Below are positions 1 through 7,987 of a stretch of DNA of 35,554 nucleotides, piece after piece; within the stretch, counting starts at the first letter, position 1, and each line of letters begins with the position of its first letter. The notes under the pieces were generated by a model. It had not been told where the DNA came from. It did no database searches and saw only the letters and a program-made list of their open reading frames with translations. The DNA is from Acidimicrobiia bacterium (GTDB taxonomy: Bacteria > Actinomycetota > Acidimicrobiia > Spongiisociales > UBA5794): NCBI GenBank assembly GCA_029287195.1, contig JARFRN010000265.1:1-35554 (forward strand). Reading direction: 5' to 3'. Position numbers and translations under genes: made by a program.

Positions 1-2222
1 GCCCCATGGATTTGCCCCCACTCCCACTCGTCCGGCTTGTCCCCCAGCAGCTCTTGCAGTTCTTCCACGCCGGCGCGGAACGCAGCGTCCAGGATGGCGT
101 CGCGGTCTTCGACTTCGGACGTTGTGGAATCGTCCCAGACGGACCATTTCGGCAGGTCCATCATTTCGCTAACAGCGAGCGACCACCTGGTGCCACCCGT
201 CGGCCAGGAGTCCTCAACCAGATCGTCGTGAAAGGTCAGGCTGAGCAGATGCCGCCACGTTGCTTCGAATATTGCCGCTCCGGATGAGTCGACGGCGTTG
301 AGCCGATCCCAAGCTGCGAGAAGCTCTCGAGCCCGGACCAGGGCACCATCTTCACCGGAAACGTCCAAGCCGAGGATCCACGGCAGCAACCGATCTGCAT
401 GGCGGTTGTAGTTGTCGAACTGCATCCCTGCCATGTAGTCGAGATCGATTGCCGGATTGGCTTCGATCAGTTCGACGATGCGGGCGGCCCGGTCTCCGTA
501 GTTCCAGTCGGTCGTAAGCAAATAGGGATAGCTGCCGTCGATTACCGGGTTGTTGGCGGTGACTATGTAGCCCTCTGCTGGGTTGTATACCGACGGCAGC
601 TCCTCGAAGGGTATGTAGCCGGTCCACTCGTACTCATTGGTCCATCCGGGCACCGGGATGCGACCATCACCGTTGCTGCGGATCGGAATCAGGCCGGGCG
701 CCTGATAGCCGATATTGCCGTCGACATCGGCATAGACCATGTTCTGTGATGGCACGTCGAAGAGCCGCAGTGCGTTCCTGAAGGACTCGAAGTCGCGCGC
801 CAAGTCGAGTTGCAGGACCGCATCGACCAGTGACGAGTTCTCCTCGAGCGCCGTCCACCGCATTGCTATCGCATACTCGTCCGGCATGGGTATTCCGGCG
901 CTGTCCGCGAAGTCCTCGAGCACTCCGTAGTCGTCGCTGATGATCGGACCGTGCCGGGTATTACGTATGGTCACAGTCGCTGCATCGCCCCCGGCCACCT
1001 CGATCGTTTCGGTGCGCACCTCCATGTCAACCCATTCACCGTTGACCTCGTACTGAAAGGGGTTGGACGGGTTGATTCGCTCGACATAGAGGTCGACGAC
1101 GTCGGGGCCCAGATTGGTCAGTCCCCAGGCAACTCGATCGTTGTGACCGATGATCACCCCGGGCATACCGGCGAAGGAGAACCCGGCGACGTCAAACGGG
1201 CAGGCTGCATTAAGCGGCACGCAGTGAAGGCCAACCTGGTACCAGATGGACGGCATGCGAATACCCAGGTGAGGATCGTTGGCCAGAATGGCGGCACCGG
1301 TCGTACTCCGCTCGGGGGCGATCACCCAACTGTTTGACCCGATACCGACACCTGATCCGCCCGTCGCCGAGTCGAGCAGGGCTGCGTTGTGAGCCGTCCG
1401 GCCGATGGTCTGGAAGACTTCCAGAGGTAGCGGGTCGAGCCCCGGACCTGTGACCCGCGGAGCCGAATTGCCGACGATGACCGGGTGGTCATCTGGATAT
1501 GGAGGGTAGAACATGTCCACCTGGGCGGGAGTGAAGTCGTCGAGGAGGAACGACCGAGCAATCTCCTCCATCATGTTGCCGCGGAGATCCCATGCCATCA
1601 CCTTTCCCCACAAGATCGAGTCGATCGCGGTCCACGGTTCCGGCGTGTAATTTCGGTTCACCGCTTCCATCACCGTGTACTCGAATCCCAGTTCAGCCGG
1701 AGACCTCTGTCCGAGATAGCTGTTGACCCCGGCGACATATCCGGTGAGGGCGTCCCTACCGAGATCGCTGGTAGAGGCGTACTGGGCGCTTGCCAGATCG
1801 CCCCATCCCATCGTCCGCAAGAAGGCGTCGGTCTCCACCTGATCCTCGCCAAACATCTCCGCAAGCCGCCCCGACCCGATGTGCCTCCAGGTATCCATCT
1901 GCCAGAAGCGGTCTTGGGCGTGAACGAAGCCTTGGGCAAGAAACAGATCGTGCACGGTGGAGGCATAGATGTGAGGAACTCCGTATTCGTCGCGGATCAC
2001 ATCGACGGTGGCGTCTAGACCGGAGATTGTGATATCCCCGGAAATCTGGGGGAAAGGCCGTCGCGTCGACCAGACGAGGAAGAGAAGCAGGAGAGCAACA
2101 CCCACCGCCAGCCCGGTTGCTGCCCACTTCAGGACCAACAGGGTCCTGCGAAAACGAGGCGGTGACCCGAGTACTGCCTGGTCAAAGCCGTCGTCGAACT
2201 CGACAGTCCCATCTCCACTCAC
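1..2222 (-). CDS. Penicillin acylase family hydrolase, 3' end cut by the window edge
   Basis: Ntn-hydrolase of the penicillin/acylhomoserine-lactone acylase family; it would hydrolyse an amide bond, substrate unknown. About 740 codons are present and the reading frame leaves the left edge still open. The N-terminus has a single membrane anchor or signal segment (about residues 34-48, VGVALLLLFLV). The A-chain has the family motif VIRDEYGVPHIYA and then AQGFVHAQDRFWQMD. The processing site GIG|SNSWV puts the nucleophile Ser at about residue 296 (codon at 1335-1337), followed by LANDPHLG, typical of the B-chain start. The last readable part, EWEWGQIHG, resembles the family's C-terminal WxWGxxH motif, so only the tail is missing. 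I chose the GTG at 2222 because no ATG lies in frame before the A-chain motifs; no clear ribosome site precedes it. It is divergent from bpa with 59 bp between. Family call is firm; substrate is not. Confidence 0.93.
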   Translation of the reverse strand, partial: MSGDGTVEFDDGFDQAVLGSPPRFRRTLLVLKWAATGLAVGVALLLLFLVWSTRRPFPQISGDITISGLDATVDVIRDEYGVPHIYASTVHDLFLAQGFVHAQDRFWQMDTWRHIGSGRLAEMFGEDQVETDAFLRTMGWGDLASAQYASTSDLGRDALTGYVAGVNSYLGQRSPAELGFEYTVMEAVNRNYTPEPWTAIDSILWGKVMAWDLRGNMMEEIARSFLLDDFTPAQVDMFYPPYPDDHPVIVGNSAPRVTGPGLDPLPLEVFQTIGRTAHNAALLDSATGGSGVGIGSNSWVIAPERSTTGAAILANDPHLGIRMPSIWYQVGLHCVPLNAACPFDVAGFSFAGMPGVIIGHNDRVAWGLTNLGPDVVDLYVERINPSNPFQYEVNGEWVDMEVRTETIEVAGGDAATVTIRNTRHGPIISDDYGVLEDFADSAGIPMPDEYAIAMRWTALEENSSLVDAVLQLDLARDFESFRNALRLFDVPSQNMVYADVDGNIGYQAPGLIPIRSNGDGRIPVPGWTNEYEWTGYIPFEELPSVYNPAEGYIVTANNPVIDGSYPYLLTTDWNYGDRAARIVELIEANPAIDLDYMAGMQFDNYNRHADRLLPWILGLDVSGEDGALVRARELLAAWDRLNAVDSSGAAIFEATWRHLLSLTFHDDLVEDSWPTGGTRWSLAVSEMMDLPKWSVWDDSTTSEVEDRDAILDAAFRAGVEELQELLGDKPDEWEWGQIHG

Positions 2223-2269
2223 ACCGGAACAGTACCGAGCCGTGCGGACAGCTTCCAGCGGCAGCGGCT

Positions 2270-2281
2270 TATCATCTATGT
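2270..2281 (+). promoter_or_regulatory. Candidate -10 box for a leaderless bpa transcript
   Basis: TATCAT at 2270-2275 ends six bases before the ATG at 2282, so a transcript starting seven bases after the box would begin on the start codon itself. There is no Shine-Dalgarno sequence in front of that ATG, which agrees with leaderless translation, common in actinobacteria. The -35 is weak (CGGACA at 2245-2250, spacing 19). This is inference from spacing only. Confidence 0.45.
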
Positions 2282-2794
2282 ATGACCACTCCAGAGGAAA
2301 ACAACGAAGCCACGGAACGGCCCAAGGAGCTCCCGCTCCAAGCTCACGTGGTCGAGGAGGAGGATCAGGCGGAGTCTCAAGACGAGACCGGCTCCTTCAT
2401 AACGGAGCCTTCCAAGCTGATCCGAATCGCCTCGATGACCAGAGCGATGCTGGAAGAGGTGCGACAAGCCCCTCTCGATGAACTAGGTCGGCGCCGCCTC
2501 GGTGAGATCTACACAAACTCACTCGACCAGTTGCGAGAGTCGCTGAGCGACGATCTTCAGGAGGAGCTCGAGTCGATCTTCCAGCCGTTGCATCAGGAAG
2601 AGACGTCAGAGTCGGAGCTCCGCATCGTCCAAGCCCAGCTGGTGGGCTGGCTCGAGGGTTTGTTTCACGGCATTCAGGCATCTCTGTTCAGTCAGCATGC
2701 TGCAGCCGCAGCACAGCTAGATGAGATGCGGCGGAGACGCGCACTGGAGGCTGCTTCCGAGGAAACCGGAAGGACTCCGGGGCAGTACCTCTAG
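2282..2794 (+). CDS. bpa: Bacterial proteasome activator Bpa
   Basis: 170-residue ATP-independent activator that docks on the 20S proteasome and lets it degrade partly unfolded proteins. The residues AQLVGWLEGLFHGIQ near position 125 match the Mycobacterium tuberculosis Bpa (Rv3780) core almost word for word, and the protein ends in GQYL, the tail that inserts into the proteasome alpha-ring pocket and opens the gate. The N-terminal 35 residues are acidic and probably disordered; the rest is predicted as a helical bundle. The start at 2282 is chosen because a -10 box sits at leaderless distance and the similarity to Bpa begins after it; an upstream in-frame extension overlaps the divergent acylase. 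The proteasome genes themselves are not in the window, so their presence elsewhere in the genome is inferred. Confidence 0.95.
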   Translation: MTTPEENNEATERPKELPLQAHVVEEEDQAESQDETGSFITEPSKLIRIASMTRAMLEEVRQAPLDELGRRRLGEIYTNSLDQLRESLSDDLQEELESIFQPLHQEETSESELRIVQAQLVGWLEGLFHGIQASLFSQHAAAAAQLDEMRRRRALEAASEETGRTPGQYL

Positions 2795-2796
2795 AC

Positions 2797-2827
2797 GGGC
2801 CCGGCCGCTCGGATGGGCCCGGCCGCT
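2797..2827. repeat. 13-bp direct repeat between bpa and ppdK
   Basis: GGGCCCGGCCGCT occurs at 2797-2809 and again at 2815-2827, separated by CGGAT. It fills the short convergent gap between the two genes. Both copies are rich in self-complementary GGCC/GGGCCC, so the transcripts can fold here; it may act as a bidirectional terminator without a U-tract, but that is a guess. Confidence 0.5.
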
Positions 2828-2851
2828 GCGGCGCCTCATGGTGCAGGGAGT

Positions 2852-5434
2852 TCAGTCGCCCACACCGCCGCGCAATGCGGCTTGGGCCGCAGCCAACCGG
2901 GCAATTGGCAACCGGGGAGGACTGCACGACACATAGTCCACACCCCATCTGTGGAAATGGCCGATGGACACCGGGTCTCCCCCATGTTCACCGCAGACCC
3001 CGATCTCGAGTCCGGGATTGGCGGCTCGCCCCGCCACAATCGCCTGCTCGATGAGCCGTCCCACACCGTGCTCATCGATCCGTTGAAACGGATTGACCGG
3101 CATCAGGCCCTGCTCCACATAGGTCCGCAGGAATGCCTCCTCGGCGTCGTCGCGGCTGAGACCCATCGTCGTCTGGGTCAAATCGTTGGTCCCGAATGAG
3201 AAGAAGTCCGACTCCAGTGCCAGATCACCGGCCATCAGGGCTGCGCGAGGCAGCTCGATCATTGTCCCGATCGCGACCTCGAGGAGCCGGCCCGCTGCGT
3301 GCACCTCCTCTTCGATCATGTCGCGCACCAGGTGGAGCTCTTCGATGCTGCCCACCAGGGGGATCATGATTGCCAGCCGTGGGTCCCCGCCCGCATCCAG
3401 CCTGCGACGAACAGCCTCCAGCGCTGCAAGGACTTGCACCCGGTAGATCTCCGGCATCACAACGGCCAGCCTCACCCCGCGCAGACCGAGCATCGGGTTC
3501 ACTTCAGACCACTGTTCGATGGCGTCGTCCAGCTGCTCGAGGTCTTCAACGGGAAGCCCGTCACGTCGGCGTTCGGTGATCTGCAGCTCGACATCGAGCC
3601 TTGAAGGAAGGAATTCGTGCACCGGGGGATCCAATAGTCGCACCACAACCGGAGTGCCGTCCATCGCCTCCAACAGTTCCTCGAAGTCGCCAACCTGCAA
3701 ATTCTCGAGTTCCTCGAGCGCCTCGGCCCGATCATGGCCGTCCTCGGACAGCAAGATACGACGCACGACGGCGAGTCGTTCACCGTGGAACATGTATTCG
3801 GAGCGAGCCAGGCCGATACCGTCGGCACCGGCGGTTCGCGCCATCGTCGCCGCCCGCGCTGTATCGGCGTTGGCCCACACCCCGAGCCTGCGAACCTCAT
3901 CGGCCCACTCGAGGAGTTGATCGAGGTAGGAGGCGGCAGGAGGTTGCGCGATTTCGTGGCTTCCGGCATAGACCTGTCCGGCTCCTCCATCGATTGTGAT
4001 CGAGTCGAAGCCGGTAAACGTCACCGCTCCAATTCGGATCGAGCCTGCCGACAGCACGACGTCGGCGATCCCGGTGATTGCCGGCGTCCCCGCGGCGCGA
4101 GCAGCAACGGCGGCGTGAGAGGTTTGCCCGCCGTGGCTGGTGATCAGACCGGCCGCGCTGACAACACCGTCGAGATCTCGCGGTAGCACTTCGCGCAATA
4201 CGAGGATCACATCTTCCTCTCGCTCGCCGGCAGCAATCGCGTCTTCCACCGAGAAGACCGGCCGGCCACTTGCCGCCCCCGGAGAGGTGGCCGACCCGGA
4301 AGCCACCGGCTCCCCCAACGGTGTGGATGCCAGCCGGGGATGCAACATGCCGGCAAGACACTCCGGATCAACCGCAAGGAGCGCCTGATCCCGGGTCATC
4401 AGCCCTTCACCAACCATGTCGACGGCAACTCGAACTGCAGCCTCCGGCGACCGATCGGCGGGACGAGCCTCGATCAGCCAGATCCGACCTTTCTCGCGAA
4501 TGAACTCGAGCCGCACCATGTCGGCTCGCGATCGCTCCATGCGAGAAGCCGCAGCGACGACCAGGTCATGCGCTTCGGGTGCCGTGTCTCTCAGGTCCGC
4601 CAGTCCCGGGTACGCCGCCCGCGACTCAGGCCGGTTGGTTCGGGGGGAATAGACGCCGGTTGCGACACCGGAGCCGGCTGCCGGATCACGGCTAATGACG
4701 ACGCCCGCTCCCGAGTCATCGTCGACGACCCCGAAGATCATCGGGTGGATCACCACCCCCATGCCTACGTCGTCAGAAATCCCGCGGGTGCGACGGAAGC
4801 GTCGCGCCTCTATCCGATCCCACGAAGCGAAGACCGCCTCGATCCCTTCGAGGATTTGGCTGTGCAGGTTCGTCGGAAGGGGACGCTGCGACACATCGAC
4901 CACAACGGCCTCGTATGCCCTGCAAACGGCTTCGATCTGTGCAGGGCTCCACTCCGTTCGGTGCAGCGGCCCGACAATCTCGGCAACGATCCCTGCGTAG
5001 CGAGCAGGCGAGAGGCCGCGGAGCCGACCGATCGCTTTCAGGTACCCCAGCCTCGTCCCCAACGCAAGCGGCTGACCGCCCCACACGGCAACCTGCTCGA
5101 ATGTATCCGCAGTGGCACCCAGGTGGAGAGCCGAGTTGAAGAGTCCGGGCATCTCGACGGCCGGGCTCGAACGAACAGAAAAGAGAACGGGCCTATCCGG
5201 ATCGATTGCCCGCATCTTGGAATGCGATCGTTCCAGCGCGCCCTTGACCTCGTCCCAGGCGTCGTCGGGCAGATCTCCCGTCTCCAAGAAGCGACGACAG
5301 GCAACGTCGCTGATGGCAAAACCTGGAGGAACTGGAAGATCCAGTGCTGCCATCTCCGCCAAAGCGCGCCCGCGGACCCCAACCCGGGAAGCCAGGTCAC
5401 CCAAGTCTGCGTCGTAGTCGACGACGTACTTCAT
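2852..5434 (-). CDS. ppdK: Pyruvate phosphate dikinase-like protein with altered ATP-grasp motifs
   Basis: 860 residues, close to the usual 870-890. The family makes phosphoenolpyruvate from pyruvate, ATP and phosphate, or the reverse. The swivelling domain has GGQTSHAAVAAR with the phospho-His at 440 and the regulatory-type Thr at 438. The C-terminal barrel has RLLDPPVHEFLP, GIGLARSEYMF and EIGVCGEHGGDP with the catalytic Cys at 814, so the pyruvate half is intact. The N-terminal ATP-grasp half is less standard: the usual KGANLAEM is RGRALAEM (Lys to Arg at 21), the usual RSGAxxSMPGMMDT is RSSPAVEMPGLFNS, the GEYLxNAQGEDVVAG stretch is replaced by unrelated residues near 255-280, and LQTRNGKRT is IEARPADRS near 320-329. 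Start ATG follows GAGGTGGG. It is divergent from whiB. It could be a true dikinase with unusual nucleotide contacts or a specialised paralogue. Confidence 0.88.
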   Translation of the reverse strand: MKYVVDYDADLGDLASRVGVRGRALAEMAALDLPVPPGFAISDVACRRFLETGDLPDDAWDEVKGALERSHSKMRAIDPDRPVLFSVRSSPAVEMPGLFNSALHLGATADTFEQVAVWGGQPLALGTRLGYLKAIGRLRGLSPARYAGIVAEIVGPLHRTEWSPAQIEAVCRAYEAVVVDVSQRPLPTNLHSQILEGIEAVFASWDRIEARRFRRTRGISDDVGMGVVIHPMIFGVVDDDSGAGVVISRDPAAGSGVATGVYSPRTNRPESRAAYPGLADLRDTAPEAHDLVVAAASRMERSRADMVRLEFIREKGRIWLIEARPADRSPEAAVRVAVDMVGEGLMTRDQALLAVDPECLAGMLHPRLASTPLGEPVASGSATSPGAASGRPVFSVEDAIAAGEREEDVILVLREVLPRDLDGVVSAAGLITSHGGQTSHAAVAARAAGTPAITGIADVVLSAGSIRIGAVTFTGFDSITIDGGAGQVYAGSHEIAQPPAASYLDQLLEWADEVRRLGVWANADTARAATMARTAGADGIGLARSEYMFHGERLAVVRRILLSEDGHDRAEALEELENLQVGDFEELLEAMDGTPVVVRLLDPPVHEFLPSRLDVELQITERRRDGLPVEDLEQLDDAIEQWSEVNPMLGLRGVRLAVVMPEIYRVQVLAALEAVRRRLDAGGDPRLAIMIPLVGSIEELHLVRDMIEEEVHAAGRLLEVAIGTMIELPRAALMAGDLALESDFFSFGTNDLTQTTMGLSRDDAEEAFLRTYVEQGLMPVNPFQRIDEHGVGRLIEQAIVAGRAANPGLEIGVCGEHGGDPVSIGHFHRWGVDYVSCSPPRLPIARLAAAQAALRGGVGD

Positions 5435-5506
5435 CGTGGCCCACCTCGCGCGGAGATCCGATCGGCGGGGCGGCTACGAACAGTGTGAACTGAACATGAA
5501 AATTTC

Positions 5507-5543
5507 TTGACCGGACCTGGATGTGGGTGCATTATCGGCACCC
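5507..5543 (+). promoter_or_regulatory. Promoter of the WhiB-like gene with an inverted repeat over the -10 box
   Basis: TTGACC at 5507-5512 and CATTAT at 5530-5535 are 17 bp apart, a good match to the housekeeping sigma consensus. The hexamers GGGTGC (5525-5530) and GCACCC (5538-5543) form an inverted repeat with a 7-bp spacer that contains most of the -10 box, so a dimeric repressor bound there would block transcription. The start codon lies 88 bp downstream, giving a leader of about 80 nt. No regulator is identified. Confidence 0.6.
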
Positions 5544-5622
5544 GCCCTCTCTCATAGATGGAATACGTGAAATCCAGTATGCGTTTTAGAGGGTACTTGC
5601 GCCCGAGAAAGGGGTGTTTGCA

Positions 5623-5910
5623 ATGGTGATGGCACTGGACGGGCAGATTTGGGAGCCCGAGCACGAGTGGCGTGATGATGCCGCGTGTTCCGGTGCCGAT
5701 TCTGAGCTCTTCTTCCCACCCGGGGAGGACGAAGCCGCCGCCATGCCCGCCAAGCGCATATGTGCCGCCTGCCCGGTGCAGGAGCAGTGTCTGCAATACG
5801 CCCTCGCCACCAACCAGACCGAAGGCGTTTGGGGCGGAATGAGTTCTGGCGACCGTCGACGCCTCCGCAGGCGGATTCGCGACCGGGAGCGCCGCAAGCG
5901 CGCCAGCTAG
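5623..5910 (+). CDS. WhiB-family iron-sulfur transcription factor
   Basis: 95-residue Wbl protein, a family confined to Actinobacteria and their phages that binds a [4Fe-4S] cluster and the principal sigma factor to control transcription. The four cluster cysteines are visible: one in DDAACSG, two in ICAAC (CxxC) and one in QEQCLQYAL. They are followed by the GVWGG turn and a basic tail (RRRLRRRIRDRERRKR) for DNA binding. The NQTEGVWGGMS stretch is closest to WhiB1 and WhiB2 types, but I do not assign a class. The ATG at 5623 is preferred over a GTG nine bases upstream because AAAGGGG lies eight bases before it. Confidence 0.93.
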   Translation: MVMALDGQIWEPEHEWRDDAACSGADSELFFPPGEDEAAAMPAKRICAACPVQEQCLQYALATNQTEGVWGGMSSGDRRRLRRRIRDRERRKRAS

Positions 5911-5981
5911 CCCTGCCTTCTAGTGCATCTGGCGAAGCCACCCCCCTATAGGCGTCCCGGCTACGCCCCACCGAGTGAGGG

Positions 5982-6488
5982 TCAGCTTTCGGTGATCGTT
6001 ACCGAATTGATGACGCAGTCGTCGTGGGGACGATCCTGGGCCCCGGTTGGGGTGGCTGCGATCGAATCAATCGCGTCCATGCCTGCGGTGACCCTGCCAA
6101 AGATGCTGTAGGAGTGAGGCAGGCCGTAGTCGCGGTGCATGATGAAGAACTGCGAACCGTTGGTATTGGGGCCGGCATTGGCCATCGCAACGGTGCCGCG
6201 GCTGTAATCCCCCGGACCTTCGAGTTCATCGCGGAACCGGTATCCCGGACCACCTGTTCCTGTGCCCGTCGGGTCACCACCCTGAATCATGAACCCGGAG
6301 ATCACCCGATGAAAGATGACGCCGTCGTAGAAGCCATCTCGGGCCAGAAAGACGAAGTTGTTGACGGTCTGCGGTGATTTGGCGGCATCGAATTCGATGG
6401 TGATATCGCCGTGGTTGGTGTGCAGAGTGGCCGAATATGACTTGGCGAGATCGATGGTCATCTCGGGCGGAGCGTTGTATTGAGCCAT
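5982..6488 (-). CDS. Peptidyl-prolyl cis-trans isomerase, cyclophilin type
   Basis: 168 residues, cytoplasmic since no signal peptide is present. It catalyses proline isomerisation during protein folding. Cyclophilin signatures are in order: HTNHGDITIEFD, NNFVFLARDGFYDGVIFHRVI with the catalytic Arg, FMIQGGDPTGTGTGGPGYRF, GTVAMANAGPNTNGSQFFI and HSYSIFGRVTAGMDAID. It lies 41 bp downstream of the DEAD-box helicase on the same strand, so it is probably co-transcribed, and has its own GGAGA ribosome site. It converges with the WhiB-like gene across 71 bp. Confidence 0.95.
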   Translation of the reverse strand: MAQYNAPPEMTIDLAKSYSATLHTNHGDITIEFDAAKSPQTVNNFVFLARDGFYDGVIFHRVISGFMIQGGDPTGTGTGGPGYRFRDELEGPGDYSRGTVAMANAGPNTNGSQFFIMHRDYGLPHSYSIFGRVTAGMDAIDSIAATPTGAQDRPHDDCVINSVTITES

Positions 6489-6529
6489 TGGGTCTCCGTT
6501 CTTGTCGCGTAATCGGATTGATTGGTTCG

Positions 6530-7759
6530 TCAGCGGCGGCGCCTGCCGCGTGACATCGGATGGGATCGCTTACCCCGGAAAGGGGCAAGTTCGGGATCGG
6601 GCTTCCAGGCGGCCAGGTCTTTGACCCGGTCGTCATTGGAGAACATCTTGATGATGGGCACATTCAGCCCGGCGCGACGCTGGATACCGAGCACCTCGTT
6701 GACCTGGTCCCACTCCACGAACGTGACCACCAGACCCGACTCGCCGGCGCGTGCAGTCCGGCCGGATCGGTGCACATATGTCTTGGGATCGTCTGGAGGG
6801 TCGTAGTGAACGACGACGTCGACATCGTCGATATGCAGGCCCCGAGCCGCAACATTGGTGGCCACCAGGACCGGGCTCTTACCCGACGCGAAACCCGCCA
6901 ATGCCCGATCGCGCTGCCGCTGATGAAGATCACCATGGATAGGATTCGCCTCGACACCCAGTTTCTGGAGTTCCCGAGCGACCCGATCGCACTCGGCTTT
7001 GGTCCGGGTGAACAGGAGGATTCGCCCCGACGCCTGCGCAATGGCCGCCGCCATCTTCACCTTGTCCATGTGGTGAACCTTGAGGAAGCGATGCTCCATG
7101 GTCTCGACAGTCTCCTCGCCCGGTTCGGCGTTGTGTCGCGCGGGATCTTCCATGTAGGCGCTGACCAGCGTGCCCACTTGACCATCGAGCGTTGCGGAGA
7201 ACAGCAGTGTCTGATGCTCGACGGAAACCCCGCTCATGATGCGCCGCACTTGCGGCAGGAAACCCATGTCCGCCATCTGGTCGGCTTCGTCGATAGTGAC
7301 CATCTGGACGTCGTCGAGGAATATCTCGCGCCGCTCGATCAGGTCGATCAATCTTCCCGGTGTGGCGATCACGATTTCGACCCCGCTGCGCAGCGCCTTC
7401 GTTTGGGCTCCCATCGAAGAACCCCCGTAAATCGCCGAAGTCCTGAAACCGCGAGAACCGGCAAGATCCTCGAGCACGATCGTTACCTGCTGGGCCAGCT
7501 CCCGGGTGGGGACGAGCACAAGTGCACGCGGCCTCTTTGGTCGCGCCTTCTCCAGTTGTTGGACCATCGGAAGGCCGAACGCCAGCGTCTTCCCGGATCC
7601 GGTCTTCGCCTTGCCGCATACGTCCCGACCGTCGAGCGCATCAGGGATAGTCAGCGCCTGGATCGGGAATGGAGAGCCGATCCCCTGGGACTGCAGGAGG
7701 GCTACGAGGTCGTCATCAACACCGATAGATTCAAAGGTTGCGGTCTCGGTCAAACTCAT
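6530..7759 (-). CDS. DEAD-box ATP-dependent RNA helicase
   Basis: 409 residues. All helicase motifs are readable: Q motif (PFPIQALTIP), motif I AKTGSGKT, Ia PTRELAQQ, Ib TPGRLIDL, motif II DEAD (IDEADQMADMGF), motif III SAT, then in the second RecA domain ATNVAARGLHIDDV and YVHRSGRTARAG. Motif VI is HRSGRTAR instead of the common HRxGRxGR. The protein ends with a short basic tail (RGKRSHPMSRGRRRR) that probably helps RNA binding. Such enzymes unwind short RNA duplexes in ribosome assembly or mRNA decay. It leads a two-gene run with the downstream cyclophilin. No strong Shine-Dalgarno sequence precedes the ATG. Confidence 0.95.
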   Translation of the reverse strand: MSLTETATFESIGVDDDLVALLQSQGIGSPFPIQALTIPDALDGRDVCGKAKTGSGKTLAFGLPMVQQLEKARPKRPRALVLVPTRELAQQVTIVLEDLAGSRGFRTSAIYGGSSMGAQTKALRSGVEIVIATPGRLIDLIERREIFLDDVQMVTIDEADQMADMGFLPQVRRIMSGVSVEHQTLLFSATLDGQVGTLVSAYMEDPARHNAEPGEETVETMEHRFLKVHHMDKVKMAAAIAQASGRILLFTRTKAECDRVARELQKLGVEANPIHGDLHQRQRDRALAGFASGKSPVLVATNVAARGLHIDDVDVVVHYDPPDDPKTYVHRSGRTARAGESGLVVTFVEWDQVNEVLGIQRRAGLNVPIIKMFSNDDRVKDLAAWKPDPELAPFRGKRSHPMSRGRRRR

Positions 7760-7819
7760 CAGTCATCTTGTTTCGAGGTGCGCCCGGAACCGTCCCCCCG
7801 GCGGCAGAGCACCCCCAAC

Positions 7820-7987
7820 CTAGTCGGCGTCAGCCGGGCTGATGTCGATTAGTACCAAGATTCCAGCGCGCTGATGACGACTGCCCGCACTGCGATGCTC
7901 GAGTTCCGCGTTCAAATCCGCTCCGACAAGCACGATGAGACCGGATATGAAGAACCACAGCAAGCGCACGATGGCGCCGCTATCAGC
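7820..7987 (-). pseudogene. Remnant: C-terminal end of a YihY/BrkB-family membrane protein
   Basis: About 55 codons with a stop at 7820. The residues SGAIVRLLWFFISGLIVLVG and ADLNAELEHRSAG match the last transmembrane helix and the diagnostic GAxLNAELE ending of the YihY (UPF0761/BrkB) family, whose members are about 280-400 residues long with six helices. Nothing of the rest is found: upstream the frame runs into the last codons of the acyl-CoA dehydrogenase in a different frame, with no family resemblance. The similarity starts almost exactly at the dehydrogenase stop codon (7983-7985), as if a deletion or insertion fused the two. It has no start codon of its own. An assembly join cannot be excluded. 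Confidence 0.7.

Noticed and set aside
4340-5488. 382-codon open frame on the plus strand
   Set aside because: It lies antisense to the dikinase gene and mirrors its high-GC codon pattern; the protein has no recognisable domain.
6560-7852. 430-codon open frame on the plus strand
   Set aside because: Antisense shadow of the DEAD-box helicase.
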